Of a DNA stretch of 42,031 nucleotides, positions 17,684-25,568 are shown piece after piece. Under the pieces are notes generated by a model. The model was not told where the DNA came from. It made no database searches and saw only the letters and a program-made list of their open reading frames with translations. The stretch comes from Bacteroidota bacterium (lineage in GTDB: Bacteria; Bacteroidota; Ignavibacteria; Kryptoniales; JAKASW01): positions 1 through 42,031 of the forward strand of contig JAKASW010000004.1 of the NCBI GenBank assembly GCA_021818875.1, written 5' to 3'. A program made the translations under genes and the position numbers. How positions within the stretch are numbered: position 1 is the stretch's first letter; the number at the start of each line of letters is the position of its first letter.

Positions 17684-18877
17684 TCATTCTTTCACGCTCA
17701 CCTTTGTGCCATCTTTGATCTGCCTGGATGGTGAATCGACGACCTGTTCGCCATCCGAAAGTCCGGATTTCACCTGAACGTAGCTGCTGAACGACTGACC
17801 CACGGACACTCTTGTCTCCAGGGCGCGGCCATTTACAATTCGGAAGGCAACCTGATTGCCATCCCTGGTAACCACGGCAGATGAAGGAACTACCAATACT
17901 CTCGCGGCGGGTTTGTCTCCAAGGGACTTGTTGGCTGCAAGGAACAACACCTTCGCACTCATCTCCGGCAGCACACGGCTGTCATACTTTGTAAACTTCA
18001 CTTTCACTGTCACGGTGCCTTTGGCACGGTCCGCAGTCGGAATTATTTTCGAAACGTATCCCCGGTACTGGGCATCAGGGTACGCATCGAGAGTTATGAT
18101 GCAAGGTTGTCCGGGACTTACTTGTCCGATATTCGATTCCGAGACATCCGGTTCGACCTCCAGTGAACTCAGGTCTGCAATTGTCGCCACCGTTCCTCGT
18201 GCCATGATGCTGCCCGCCATCGGCGCTACGATTTCGCCGACGTTGGCATTTTTGGTGAGTACCGTGCCGTTGAATGGTGCCCGGATTATTGTGTTCTCGA
18301 CCGCTACTTGTGCTGCCTGTACGTTGGCTTTTGCGACATCCACCGACGCCTTCGCCTTCATGTACTGAGCCTCAGCAGTCTCGTATGCCGACTCCGTGAT
18401 TGATTCCGTCTTGAGAAGCTTCTTGTCTCTTTCATAATTCCATTTTGCATCCGCAAAGGCGGCATTGTTCAATTCCAGATTGGCTTTCGCCTCAGCAAGC
18501 TGCGCCTTCACGTCGTTGTCTTCGAGCCTGGCGATGATCTCTCCTTTTGTAACCTTGTCTCCCGCGCCGACACCGAGGTAAACGAGTATTCCCGTCGCTT
18601 TGGACGTGACGGCGGCTTCCGTTTCCGCAATCACATAACCGCTTGCGGTCAGGACGGCGTCAGACGCCGCGGGCGATTGGAGGGCAACGGTGGCTGCTTT
18701 CACTTTCACTGCTGAGTTACCGGCGGCGATGATGGCAGCTGCCACTCCGGCAATGATCAGCAAAGCCGGTATTCCGATGGAAAAAAGTCTCCTGGAATTT
18801 CTGCGTCGATGAGCTGCAGGAGAGCGTTTCGAATTATCTATTCGCAGGGATGACAAATCAGGGTTTTGTGTACTCAC
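17684..18877 (-). CDS. Membrane-fusion (HlyD/AcrA-type) periplasmic adaptor
   Basis: 397 residues. A short cytoplasmic N-terminus with basic residues (RRRNSRRLFSIG) and one anchor helix are followed by a biotinyl-lipoyl half (SKATGILVYLGVGAGDKVTKG), an alpha-hairpin (about 110-190, Ala/Lys/Glu-rich), the second lipoyl half (IIRAPFNGTVLTKNANVGE) and beta-barrel and membrane-proximal domains. This is the adaptor of MacAB-like or RND-like tripartite pumps. Start GTG 18877 has GAGAGG five bases upstream. The next genes supply ATPase and permeases, but no outer-membrane TolC-type gene is in the window. Confidence 0.92.
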   Translation of the reverse strand: MSTQNPDLSSLRIDNSKRSPAAHRRRNSRRLFSIGIPALLIIAGVAAAIIAAGNSAVKVKAATVALQSPAASDAVLTASGYVIAETEAAVTSKATGILVYLGVGAGDKVTKGEIIARLEDNDVKAQLAEAKANLELNNAAFADAKWNYERDKKLLKTESITESAYETAEAQYMKAKASVDVAKANVQAAQVAVENTIIRAPFNGTVLTKNANVGEIVAPMAGSIMARGTVATIADLSSLEVEPDVSESNIGQVSPGQPCIITLDAYPDAQYRGYVSKIIPTADRAKGTVTVKVKFTKYDSRVLPEMSAKVLFLAANKSLGDKPAARVLVVPSSAVVTRDGNQVAFRIVNGRALETRVSVGQSFSSYVQVKSGLSDGEQVVDSPSRQIKDGTKVSVKE

Positions 18878-18929
18878 AGAATCCTCTCATTGTATTTCAT
18901 ATTTGGTTCAAGGGCTCTTATCCGCCTTC

Positions 18930-19181
18930 CTAGTCCGCCAACTCTTCGCAAACGAAGCCATGTCTCGCCACCTCTTCAACAATTCTGTCGAGCGGAACGT
19001 TCTCGCACTCCACGCGCAAGACTCGGTCACAGTCGTCCAGGTCGATTGTGCATAATCGCACGCCGGCGATTTTCTGGAGATCGTATTTGATGCTCAGAAA
19101 TTCAGACCTCTTGTCTATGTTCGTGCGGAAGATCAGCAGGTCATTGACCTGTGTTTCGATTAAGTGATTTCGTATGTCCAT
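18930..19181 (-). CDS. Small HMA-fold-like protein lacking the CxxC metal site
   Basis: 83 residues resembling the beta-alpha-beta-beta-alpha-beta heavy-metal-associated fold common in Bacteroidota small proteins. It has a first strand DLLIFRTNI, a central WxxD-like turn replaced by CTIDLDDCDRVLRVE and a final HGFVCEELAD. The CxxC motif of copper chaperones is absent, so metal transfer is doubtful. GAGAGG lies five bases before the ATG. It stands 52 bases upstream of the adaptor gene and probably heads the export operon. Function unknown. Confidence 0.7.
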   Translation of the reverse strand: MDIRNHLIETQVNDLLIFRTNIDKRSEFLSIKYDLQKIAGVRLCTIDLDDCDRVLRVECENVPLDRIVEEVARHGFVCEELAD

Positions 19182-19258
19182 GGCATCCTCTCAAAAGTTT
19201 GTAAGCTCTCCGTTACATTAGTCGTTTGATCAGATAGGAATTCGACGCTTGCAACGGG

Positions 19259-19273
19259 TTGAAAATAGTTCAA
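19259..19273. promoter_or_regulatory. Candidate operator palindrome upstream of the export operon
   Basis: TTGAAAATAGTTCAA is a palindrome with perfect five-base arms (TTGAA/TTCAA) in the 172-base gap between the winged-helix regulator gene and the HMA-like gene. The nearby regulator would be a natural ligand. No clear -35/-10 pair was found, so this is weak. Confidence 0.25.
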
Positions 19274-19353
19274 TTCTATAAACGAGCAGAGAAAAGACGA
19301 ACTCTTCTAATCACTATTAAGGCGAATGAGCTTGTACAATATTGCCTTGTATA

Positions 19354-19674
19354 CTACTTCCTCTTTTCAGTTTGCGAAGCCAGCCTGAGGAATTCATCAA
19401 TCTTACGGACATACAATTCGAATGCCTTTCGGCCCTTGGGAGTCAGCTTTGAGCTCGTCACCGGTTTTCTGCCGACGAAGCGTTTCATTGTTTGTACGTA
19501 TCCTGCCTCCTCGAGTTTCCTGAGCTGGATGCTGAGATTCCCGTCCGTCGTCTTAATTGAGTCTCGCAGGAAGGTAAACTCGGCATCTTCGACCGACAAA
19601 AGGGCAGCCATTATTGCCAATCGTATCCTCGAATGAATGACTTCATCGAGCTGCTGATAGTCGAGGTCAGACAT
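19354..19674 (-). CDS. Winged-helix transcriptional regulator (HTH_34 type)
   Basis: 106 residues with an N-terminal helix (DEVIHSRIRLAIMAALLS), a recognition helix region (TTDGNLSIQLRKLEEAGYV) and a basic wing (KRFVGRKPVTSSKLTPKGRKAF). This is the winged-helix family often annotated 'transcriptional regulator' and related to MarR/ArsR. The ATG overlaps the TGA of the upstream membrane-protein gene by one base (TGATG), which implies coupled translation. Such regulators often control the partner membrane protein and linked exporters; here the exporter run starts 172 bases downstream. Confidence 0.88.
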   Translation of the reverse strand: MSDLDYQQLDEVIHSRIRLAIMAALLSVEDAEFTFLRDSIKTTDGNLSIQLRKLEEAGYVQTMKRFVGRKPVTSSKLTPKGRKAFELYVRKIDEFLRLASQTEKRK

Positions 19675-20291
19675 CAGGATTCGGTTTCTGCCTCCAAAGG
19701 ACTTCTTTCAACGATTTTCCATTTTCTATAAAGATAGAGTCCGGGGATAATCTGGAACGCAATCATCATCCCGGCAAAGAGCAGGATGGTGTAGTCGCCC
19801 GGCCAGAACATCGAGATGAGACCTCCGATCCACCAGCCTATTGCGGCGTAACGCAGAAGATGTTCTTGCTGAATAACAGAAGTAACCAGGAATCCTGTTG
19901 CCAGGAGGAAGGAGAGTAGAGGTATCACAGAAAGCGACGGGATGACTCGCGTTGCGGGGCCGAGAAACCCGAAGATCGTCATAGTTATCCCCAGTCCTAT
20001 CCACAGAGATCGCATCACTATTTCGAGAAACGTGCCTGCGCCTGTCTTCTTGGCTTTGACCCATCCGATCCAGACTGAGAGCAGCCAGCCAGCCCCGATC
20101 AGTAGGATCCACATCCAGGCTTCAGGGAAGTTCAGCCCGAAGTGGACATAGGCATAAGTCAAAATCATCCCGACCACGACAAGAATTCCCCACAGGAGGA
20201 GATGCATTCCGTTGTCTATCACCACTCGGCGGCTGTCCTCGATCACTCTCCTGAGATAGGCGAGATCTTCTTTTACCTGTGAATCGTCCAT
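19674..20291 (-). CDS. Membrane protein, partner of the winged-helix regulator
   Basis: 205 residues with a cytoplasmic N-terminus (MDDSQVKEDLAYLRRVIEDS) and about five hydrophobic helices grouped in pairs, typical of uncharacterised proteins found next to HTH_34 regulators in Bacteroidota. AGGAG precedes the ATG. Its stop overlaps the regulator start. No catalytic motif is visible; a sensor or anti-activator role for the regulator is an inference from pairing alone. Confidence 0.8.
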   Translation of the reverse strand: MDDSQVKEDLAYLRRVIEDSRRVVIDNGMHLLLWGILVVVGMILTYAYVHFGLNFPEAWMWILLIGAGWLLSVWIGWVKAKKTGAGTFLEIVMRSLWIGLGITMTIFGFLGPATRVIPSLSVIPLLSFLLATGFLVTSVIQQEHLLRYAAIGWWIGGLISMFWPGDYTILLFAGMMIAFQIIPGLYLYRKWKIVERSPLEAETES

Positions 20292-20318
20292 GGTCGAGCT
20301 CCTGTAAAGTACTTTATG

Positions 20319-21047
20319 TTATAAAGCAAGTTGCTGAATCTGGATGGCGATGTCAAGACTTTCGCGCATCTCTTTCATGGATTTCTTGTGTAGACAAGTC
20401 GAGAGAGTTACTTCGGCTTCTTCTATCCTGAAGTCTCTGAACGCTGTTTTCGTGATGATGCCTGCCATCTCGGATTTTGAATAAGCGCCCTTGCGCAAGA
20501 AGTATTTGAATGTCAATTTCACGAACAGAGCCTCTATCCCCTTGACGCCCATCTGTTTCGTGAGATTGTCAAGGTCGTGGCTCGAGACGTTTCCTTTCAT
20601 ATCTACTATCAACGCTGTTCGGTCCGGTTTCAATACTCAGCACATCTCATCAAGCGCCTTTCGTGGTTCTCTGAAATTTTTGAAAGCGGCGGTGCAAATG
20701 ATGAAGTCAAAGGAATTATCAGGGAAGGGGATGTCGGACACATTCCCCTGGCGGAAATCGACGTCGGCTTCTGCTTCTCTGGCATTCCGCCGGGCGATCT
20801 CGACAAAATCCTGACTGATATCCAAACCGAAAATCTTATATCTACCGAGTTTCGAAAGCTCAACGGACAAGTAACCCGGACCCGGCGCAAGCTCGAGCAC
20901 TGCATCCCCATCATGAAGATGGCTGGCAGCTTCTTTCGCATATAACTTCATCTCTTCTAATCTATGATTGCGAGAATTTTTGTCGTACCATCTTGCCGCA
21001 GCACCGTTGATGCCGAGGTCTTTCCTGTGCCTTAAGAACTTCATCAT
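20319..21047 (-). pseudogene. UbiE-type SAM methyltransferase gene with an in-frame TGA
   Basis: The first part (to 20637) is a class I methyltransferase N-terminal half with the SAM motif VLELAPGPGYLSVELSKLG and motif IICTAAFKNF. It ends ALDEMC-TGA. The same frame continues at once with VLKPDRTALIVDMKGNV and a full C-terminal half to 20319. The tandem paralogue at 21085-21738 reads ALEEMHRVLKIGGTALIMDL at the same place, so the TGA (20637-20639) replaces an Arg codon; CGA to TGA is one transition. A strong GAGGAGG site precedes the ATG. Either a recent nonsense mutation or a sequence error. Other genes here use TGA as a normal stop, so recoding is unlikely. Confidence 0.85.
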
Positions 21048-21084
21048 GGCTGGTCCTCCTCTATTTGTTTCTTATTAGCTCCCG

Positions 21085-21738
21085 TTATTTCAATAAGAAT
21101 ATCGAGAAGCCTACATCGCTATCTCTTATTTCATAATTTTTGAATTCCGTCTCAGAGATGAAGTTTTCAAATTCACTTCTGGTGTACGAGCCACTTCGTT
21201 GGATTGCTCTGGCGATGAATGCGCCTATTCCTTTTAGTCCCATATTTTCTGCAACTTTTTCCGTTGCTTCCATCGATGCTTTTCTGTTCAAGTCCATAAT
21301 CAAAGCTGTTCCGCCGATTTTCAACACCCTGTGCATCTCTTCAAGCGCTTTAACCGGTTGTTTGAAATTTTTGAATGCAAGAACGCAGACAATAAAATTG
21401 AACTTGTTAGTCTGGAAAGCCATTCGAGAAACATTTCCTTGTTGGAAGTCAATCTCAACACCCGCTTCCTTTGTGTTTCTCTCACATATCTCTATGAGGT
21501 CCTTGCTTATGTCCATCCCTGTTATTTCATATTTCCCCAGCTTCGCCAGTTCGATAGAGAGATAGCCGGCTCCTGGTGCCACCTCAAGTATGGAATCTCC
21601 ATCTTTTACATGCTTGGCTAATTCCTTTGCCTGTGCCATCATCTCGCGGATGCGATGTTCCCGGGTCAGTTGGTTATAATATTCTGCTTTCTTGCCTTCA
21701 ATTCCCAGGTCTTGAAATCGCTTAGACAACTTCATCAT
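21085..21738 (-). CDS. UbiE-type SAM-dependent methyltransferase
   Basis: 217 residues. Class I fold with SAM-binding motif ILEVAPGAGYLSIELAKLG, acidic motif II (GMDISKDLIEI) and the post-motif VLAFKNFKQPVKALEEMHRVLKIGG. The charge pattern and size match small Bacteroidota/Archaea-like methyltransferases of unknown substrate. AAGGTG lies just upstream of the ATG. It is a tandem duplicate of the neighbouring broken gene (20319-21047); the two share roughly half of their residues by eye. It follows the LCMT-like methyltransferase by 30 bases in the same transcript. Confidence 0.9.
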   Translation of the reverse strand: MMKLSKRFQDLGIEGKKAEYYNQLTREHRIREMMAQAKELAKHVKDGDSILEVAPGAGYLSIELAKLGKYEITGMDISKDLIEICERNTKEAGVEIDFQQGNVSRMAFQTNKFNFIVCVLAFKNFKQPVKALEEMHRVLKIGGTALIMDLNRKASMEATEKVAENMGLKGIGAFIARAIQRSGSYTRSEFENFISETEFKNYEIRDSDVGFSIFLLK

Positions 21739-21768
21739 GGCTACACCTTATTCATCTTTTCTATGCAG

Positions 21769-22611
21769 TTACCGCTTTGCCGCCACTGCAACACGCTCGT
21801 TCCATTGTATGCCGACGTCTCGACGGGTCAATCGCAGGTTCGGAGTAAGACTATGCTCCCAGTTTTCGATGCCGGTATCTTCAACTAAAGTCCAACCCGT
21901 TTCATGGACCAGCTCTGAAATCTCCGAATGATCAAACCCGGAGCGAACCGGTTCACCGAGCAAGCTAAGGAATATGCTCCGGGGTACTTTCCCATTTCTC
22001 TTTCCCATGTATGTAAATGCGATGACGCTTTCCGGAGTCGAAAGCCCGGCAATCGAAGCGAGCGTAGCCGCGATTTCGCCGGGAGTAAGGTACATGGCCA
22101 CGGCTTCCCACAGCCAAAAAGTCTTCTCATTGCGTTTGAACCCCGTCTCGTCAAGCCTGGTGGGCAAATGATCTGTCGTAAAATCCATTGCAGTGAAACG
22201 GATTTGACCCGCATTTGTTTTTCGGTTTTGTGCTTCCCTTTTCTTAAGAGCCTGGGTTGCAGGATGATCCATTTCAAATACGGTGGTATGTTCAAGGCCC
22301 GGTAACCGCCATGCGCGACTGTCGAATCCAGCTCCGAGGATCACCAACTGGCTGAAGGGCAGTGCCGATTCAATCGCATTGTCCAACACCGCCGTGCGGA
22401 ACTGATGGCAGACTCCCATTCCACGGGACCAGAATGGATATGGCGAAGCGGGAAGTCGTTTCCGCGCCTTCTCGATTCTTTTCTTCCATTGTTTGGGCAG
22501 AAATTGTTCTGCGATTGGGTCGGAGAAACCCGGGACAACAGGTGACAAATTTCCCAATGCTCTATTGTAAGCGGCGAATTGTGCCGTGTGACTTGCCTGT
22601 TGGTTTTTCAT
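21769..22611 (-). CDS. Leucine carboxyl methyltransferase-family (PPM1-like) methyltransferase
   Basis: 280 residues. The SAM site reads VILGAGFDSRAWRLPG, followed by FEMDHPATQALKKR, the signature of the LCMT/PPM1 family that methylates carboxyl or hydroxyl groups. Bacterial members act on polyketides, mycolates or unknown small molecules. Motif FWLWEAVAMYLTPGE is also typical. It follows the second bactofilin-like gene by 16 bases, in the same transcript. The substrate is unknown. Confidence 0.88.
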   Translation of the reverse strand: MKNQQASHTAQFAAYNRALGNLSPVVPGFSDPIAEQFLPKQWKKRIEKARKRLPASPYPFWSRGMGVCHQFRTAVLDNAIESALPFSQLVILGAGFDSRAWRLPGLEHTTVFEMDHPATQALKKREAQNRKTNAGQIRFTAMDFTTDHLPTRLDETGFKRNEKTFWLWEAVAMYLTPGEIAATLASIAGLSTPESVIAFTYMGKRNGKVPRSIFLSLLGEPVRSGFDHSEISELVHETGWTLVEDTGIENWEHSLTPNLRLTRRDVGIQWNERVAVAAKR

Positions 22612-22627
22612 TATTATAGGTCCTGAT

Positions 22628-23368
22628 TTATATCTTCATTTTTTGTTTCACTGTTGCGCCATGATGGACACGAAGGGAATCCTTGTACTCCACGATTTCG
22701 ATATTGCAGCCTCCATCGATGACGATGTCCTTGCCGCGTACCACCTTTGCTTTTGTGTACTCGAGTCGAATCTCGTCGCCTTCAATGGAATTCACTTCGA
22801 GCATCTCGCTTCGGAAGCCGGCCGCTGCCAGCGCTGATTTGATTACCCTTCCGATTCCAGGTCCCTTCCTGACGATTATCCTGTCGCCGCCAATTTCGTT
22901 TATCCTGGATCGCCTGTAGGCTTTTATGTCGATGTCGTCCGCGCTGAGAAGGCCGCCGATCGTTAACTGCCCGTTCAACCTGAACAATTCTCCTTCGCAA
23001 TTGTTCTTTACTTCCACGCGTCCCGTCAGCCGGACGTCATCGCCCTTGATGCTGCCCTTTGTAGTTATCCCGCCCTTTACTCTCAAGTCTCCCATGCGGA
23101 TGTCACCGGTAGATCTCAGGTCCCCGGTTATCGCAATGCTGTCTGATTCTACGGAACCCTCGACTGAAATAGAGCCGACTGTCTTGAGATGGTCGGCTTT
23201 GACACTACCGTTGATCTTCGAGTCTCCGACCGACTTGAAATTGATGCACTCCACGTCGCCTTCGACAACGCCGTCGCCGATGATGCGAACGTCGCTGTAC
23301 TGCCCACCCGATGCGCTGTTGTTCCCGATGATTTTTAGGTTAGGTCGTGTTCTGTCTTTCATGTTCAC
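22628..23368 (-). CDS. Bactofilin-like polymer-forming protein (YhbF/BacF-like)
   Basis: 246 residues built largely of short beta repeats with glycine turns (VEGDVEC, INGSVKA, VEGSVES, TKGSIKG), the right-handed beta-helix style of bactofilins and related polymer-forming proteins. The order regulator-polymer-polymer matches yhbD-yhbE-yhbF of Bacillus subtilis, whose YhbE/YhbF bactofilins are linked to flagellar assembly. Its start overlaps the stop of the upstream gene by four bases. The two proteins of the pair are related in plan. The C-terminal IRLEYTKAKVVRG and IEIVEYKDSLRV blocks match the partner. Confidence 0.85.
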   Translation of the reverse strand: MNMKDRTRPNLKIIGNNSASGGQYSDVRIIGDGVVEGDVECINFKSVGDSKINGSVKADHLKTVGSISVEGSVESDSIAITGDLRSTGDIRMGDLRVKGGITTKGSIKGDDVRLTGRVEVKNNCEGELFRLNGQLTIGGLLSADDIDIKAYRRSRINEIGGDRIIVRKGPGIGRVIKSALAAAGFRSEMLEVNSIEGDEIRLEYTKAKVVRGKDIVIDGGCNIEIVEYKDSLRVHHGATVKQKMKI

Positions 23369-24057
23369 AACTTCCTTGTCTCATTGATTCTGATATCCGA
23401 AAACCCGTCTTTCTGAAATGTGTTCTTGTACTCGACGAGATCGATCTGACATCCTTTTCCTATTTTTACATTTCCTCCTCGGACGATCTTTGCGGTTGTA
23501 CACTCCAAATAAATGTCGTCCCCTTCGATCGTGTCAGCAGTTAGAGTAGTCTTCAGGGGCCAGCCTTGAAAAAGGGAACCAATAAACTTTCCAATTCCGA
23601 ATGTACCACCATCTCTGACTTGAATTTTCTCCCCGCCGACCTCCTTGGCCTTGCATGGGCCATAGATATTTATTTCTATGCTGCCTGCATTGAGAAGTCC
23701 GCCGATCGTAAAACCGCCATGAGAAGTGAATTTTTCCGAGCCGCAGTCTTTCGAGACCTTAAGCATGCCGCGGTTCTCAATGTTGTCGCCGGAGAGACCG
23801 CCGGTTATTTCGGACATGCCATCTATAATCACTTCTTTGCCGGCTAAATTGCCCGCGATGGTGGACTTACCCGATATCCTGGTACGGTTTGACTTTACAT
23901 TCCCACGCACAAAACCGAGTCCGTTGATCTCCAGGTCGGTGCATTCCAGGTCGCCGTTTATGTCGCCTTTACCATTTATCTGAACGGAATGAAAATGTCC
24001 ACCGGCTGAACTTCCGATGCCGTTGATGCGCAGGTCGCTTCTACTTTTCCGGTCCAT
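23365..24057 (-). CDS. Bactofilin-like polymer-forming protein (YhbE/BacE-like)
   Basis: 230 residues with the same repeat style as its downstream partner: INGDLECTDLEINGLGFVRG, IAGNLAG, ITGGLSG, then the conserved end IYLECTTAKIVRGGNVKIGK and CQIDLVEYKN. It follows the regulator gene by two bases and overlaps the next gene by four, so the three are surely co-translated. Polymer formation at the membrane or division site is known for bactofilins; the role in this organism is inference. Confidence 0.85.
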   Translation of the reverse strand: MDRKSRSDLRINGIGSSAGGHFHSVQINGKGDINGDLECTDLEINGLGFVRGNVKSNRTRISGKSTIAGNLAGKEVIIDGMSEITGGLSGDNIENRGMLKVSKDCGSEKFTSHGGFTIGGLLNAGSIEINIYGPCKAKEVGGEKIQVRDGGTFGIGKFIGSLFQGWPLKTTLTADTIEGDDIYLECTTAKIVRGGNVKIGKGCQIDLVEYKNTFQKDGFSDIRINETRKL

Positions 24058-24059
24058 GA

Positions 24060-24698
24060 TTACCCGATTCCTCCGTTTGACAATTTCGTCTTCAATTCTT
24101 CGATAATACTTGAGATGTTGACTCGACTGACGAGCTTCGTTCCTACATCAAATGAAAACTGAGTTGAGCCTGATACGAGCAGGCAAAATGAAACGCCTAA
24201 CTTCCTCGCAAATAGAATCTCAGAAGACTTGCCGGCGAATTCGGAGTAGTGCTCGTCGAGTGTCTTCAAAAGAACTTTGCCTTCGTCAGTGCTGATCTCA
24301 CCTGAGGCAAGCAGCTTGTCGAGAATGTAAGCGTAAAGGGTTTGCCTAAAGTCAAAGACCTCCGGAATGCCGAGTACCTGCGCGAAAAGATCCATCGTCA
24401 CCTCAGAGACAATCTTTTCCTGTACCAGCTTGTTCTTTTCGACTTCGACGCCCGAAGGGGCAGGTGATAGGATATCCGACAACTCATCGAGAGAGGCGTC
24501 CTCTTTCAGATTTTTTATCTTCTCGATTCTCGCGAGGATTTTGTCCCGTGGGAAGAAGGTCTCCTGGCCGGTAAAAGTCGATTTGCGGATGAACCATTCC
24601 TCCGGGATAAGCGACTTTCGTTTCCATCTGTAGAGTTGACCGTACGAGATGCCAGTTTCTTCGAGCAAGTCTTTCTTTGATATCAAATCATTTTCCAT
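24060..24698 (-). CDS. MerR-like YhbD-family (DUF4004) regulator
   Basis: 212 residues. The N-terminal helix-turn-helix reads SKKDLLEETGISYGQLYRWK and then RKSLIPEEWFIRKSTFTGQ, followed by ETFFPRDKILARIEKIKNLK. This is nearly the family-defining block of B. subtilis YhbD. The rest is a helical domain of unknown function. It is the first gene of the minus-strand run, directly behind a strong promoter with an embedded palindrome (24719-24747). Autoregulation is therefore likely. The predicted transcript starts only about 13 bases before the ATG. Confidence 0.9.
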   Translation of the reverse strand: MENDLISKKDLLEETGISYGQLYRWKRKSLIPEEWFIRKSTFTGQETFFPRDKILARIEKIKNLKEDASLDELSDILSPAPSGVEVEKNKLVQEKIVSEVTMDLFAQVLGIPEVFDFRQTLYAYILDKLLASGEISTDEGKVLLKTLDEHYSEFAGKSSEILFARKLGVSFCLLVSGSTQFSFDVGTKLVSRVNISSIIEELKTKLSNGGIG

Positions 24699-24718
24699 TA
24701 TTATGAACCTCTGATCCT

Positions 24719-24747
24719 AATATAACATAACACTGTTACGTTGTCAA
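24719..24747 (-). promoter_or_regulatory. Promoter with palindromic operator in its spacer, before the yhbD-like gene
   Basis: Read on the minus strand: -35 TTGACA (24747-24742), 17-base spacer, -10 TATATT (24724-24719). The plus-strand sequence AACATAACACTGTTACGTT (24724-24742) is a 19-base palindrome with two mismatched pairs around the central base, and it fills the spacer exactly. That is where MerR-family proteins bind. Classical MerR promoters have 19-20-base spacers; here the spacer is already optimal, so binding would more likely repress. Confidence 0.8.
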
Positions 24748-24953
24748 GAGGCTAAATTTATTGAAGAATGAGCGTTTGAGTTCAAGGGCGCAACAGATGA
24801 AATACACTCTCTCTAATCTCGTGTCCCTACGAAACCCTGTGTACTCATGCAAGAATAGACCGATACGATTTTGCTTATCTGAGTGAACCTAATCCGAAGA
24901 AGGATCTCCACGGTGCAAATTCAAGGTCGTTGAAGAGGATCAAGGGAATGCAG

Positions 24954-25420
24954 ATGGCGGTAAACTCGCAAAAGGCGACAGATACGTAAGAGATGCTTCT
25001 TCGTTGTGCCGCACTCGTAGGCTCTATGGATGACGCAGCTATTGGCAAAACACTTGAAGGGACCATAGCTGACTGGAACCCGGCGAGGAGAAAATACATG
25101 AATACAAGGGTGACGAAGTTCTCGGCAAATCAATTCTTATTCTATTTCCGTCTCACAAATACAATGAGGATCTTGAAGTCATATCGCGCATCGCGAAGGG
25201 TGAGCGATTTGAACACTATGAGACGGTAAGGCTCAGGAAAGACCGCAAGCTATCGGTATTGCGGTGTTGGCTTGAGAAGCGTGAAGCCTGGCGAAGGGGG
25301 AAGACAGTCAGTTATGAAGATGGATTGTCCGTGATCCTTGACGTCAGGATAGAGCCGGTCCCGCTCGATGCGTTGATACTCTCCGTAGAGATCAGCGGGG
25401 TCAGGGCAGCCGAACAATAG
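24954..25420 (+). pseudogene. Decayed PAS-domain histidine kinase fragment (paralogue of the kinase at 29196)
   Basis: Three stretches match the intact kinase at 29196-30725. First: MLLRCAALVGSMDDAAIGKT and TIADWNPA, in frame with ATG 24954 but after a TAA at 24987-24989. Second, after a one-base loss near 25084: IHEYKGDEVLGKSILILFP and RIAKGERFEHYETVRLRKD. Third, joined in frame: LRCWLEKREAW and RIEPVPLDALILSVEIS, corresponding to the end of the intact protein's second PAS domain. About 100 residues between the last two are missing. The kinase domain is absent; the frame ends at TAG 25418-25420. A stop, a frameshift and a deletion show true decay. Confidence 0.85.
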
Positions 25421-25500
25421 GCCTACTGGCATTCAGAATTCTATGCATATTGTCCCATGGTAGAGATCGTCCCCTCTAACACTGCATCCCGTGGACAGGC

Positions 25501-25546
25501 TTGATATGGACTAATTCCTTTTGTAGATTGTTGCATAGTAATGCAA
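25501..25546 (+). promoter_or_regulatory. Promoter and candidate ArsR operator
   Basis: -35 TTGATA (25501-25506), 17-base spacer, -10 TAGATT (25524-25529). The palindrome TTGCATAGTAATGCAA (25531-25546; six-base arms, four-base centre) lies at the expected transcription start, 22 bases before the arsR-like ATG. ArsR-type repressors commonly bind such sites over their own promoters, so autorepression is plausible. Confidence 0.65.
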
Positions 25547-25568
25547 TTGGACAATAACAGGAGACTTG

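Noticed and set aside
20637-20639. TGA as selenocysteine or reassigned codon
   Set aside because: The paralogue has Arg here, other genes end with TGA, and no selenocysteine hairpin is evident; nonsense mutation or error is simpler.
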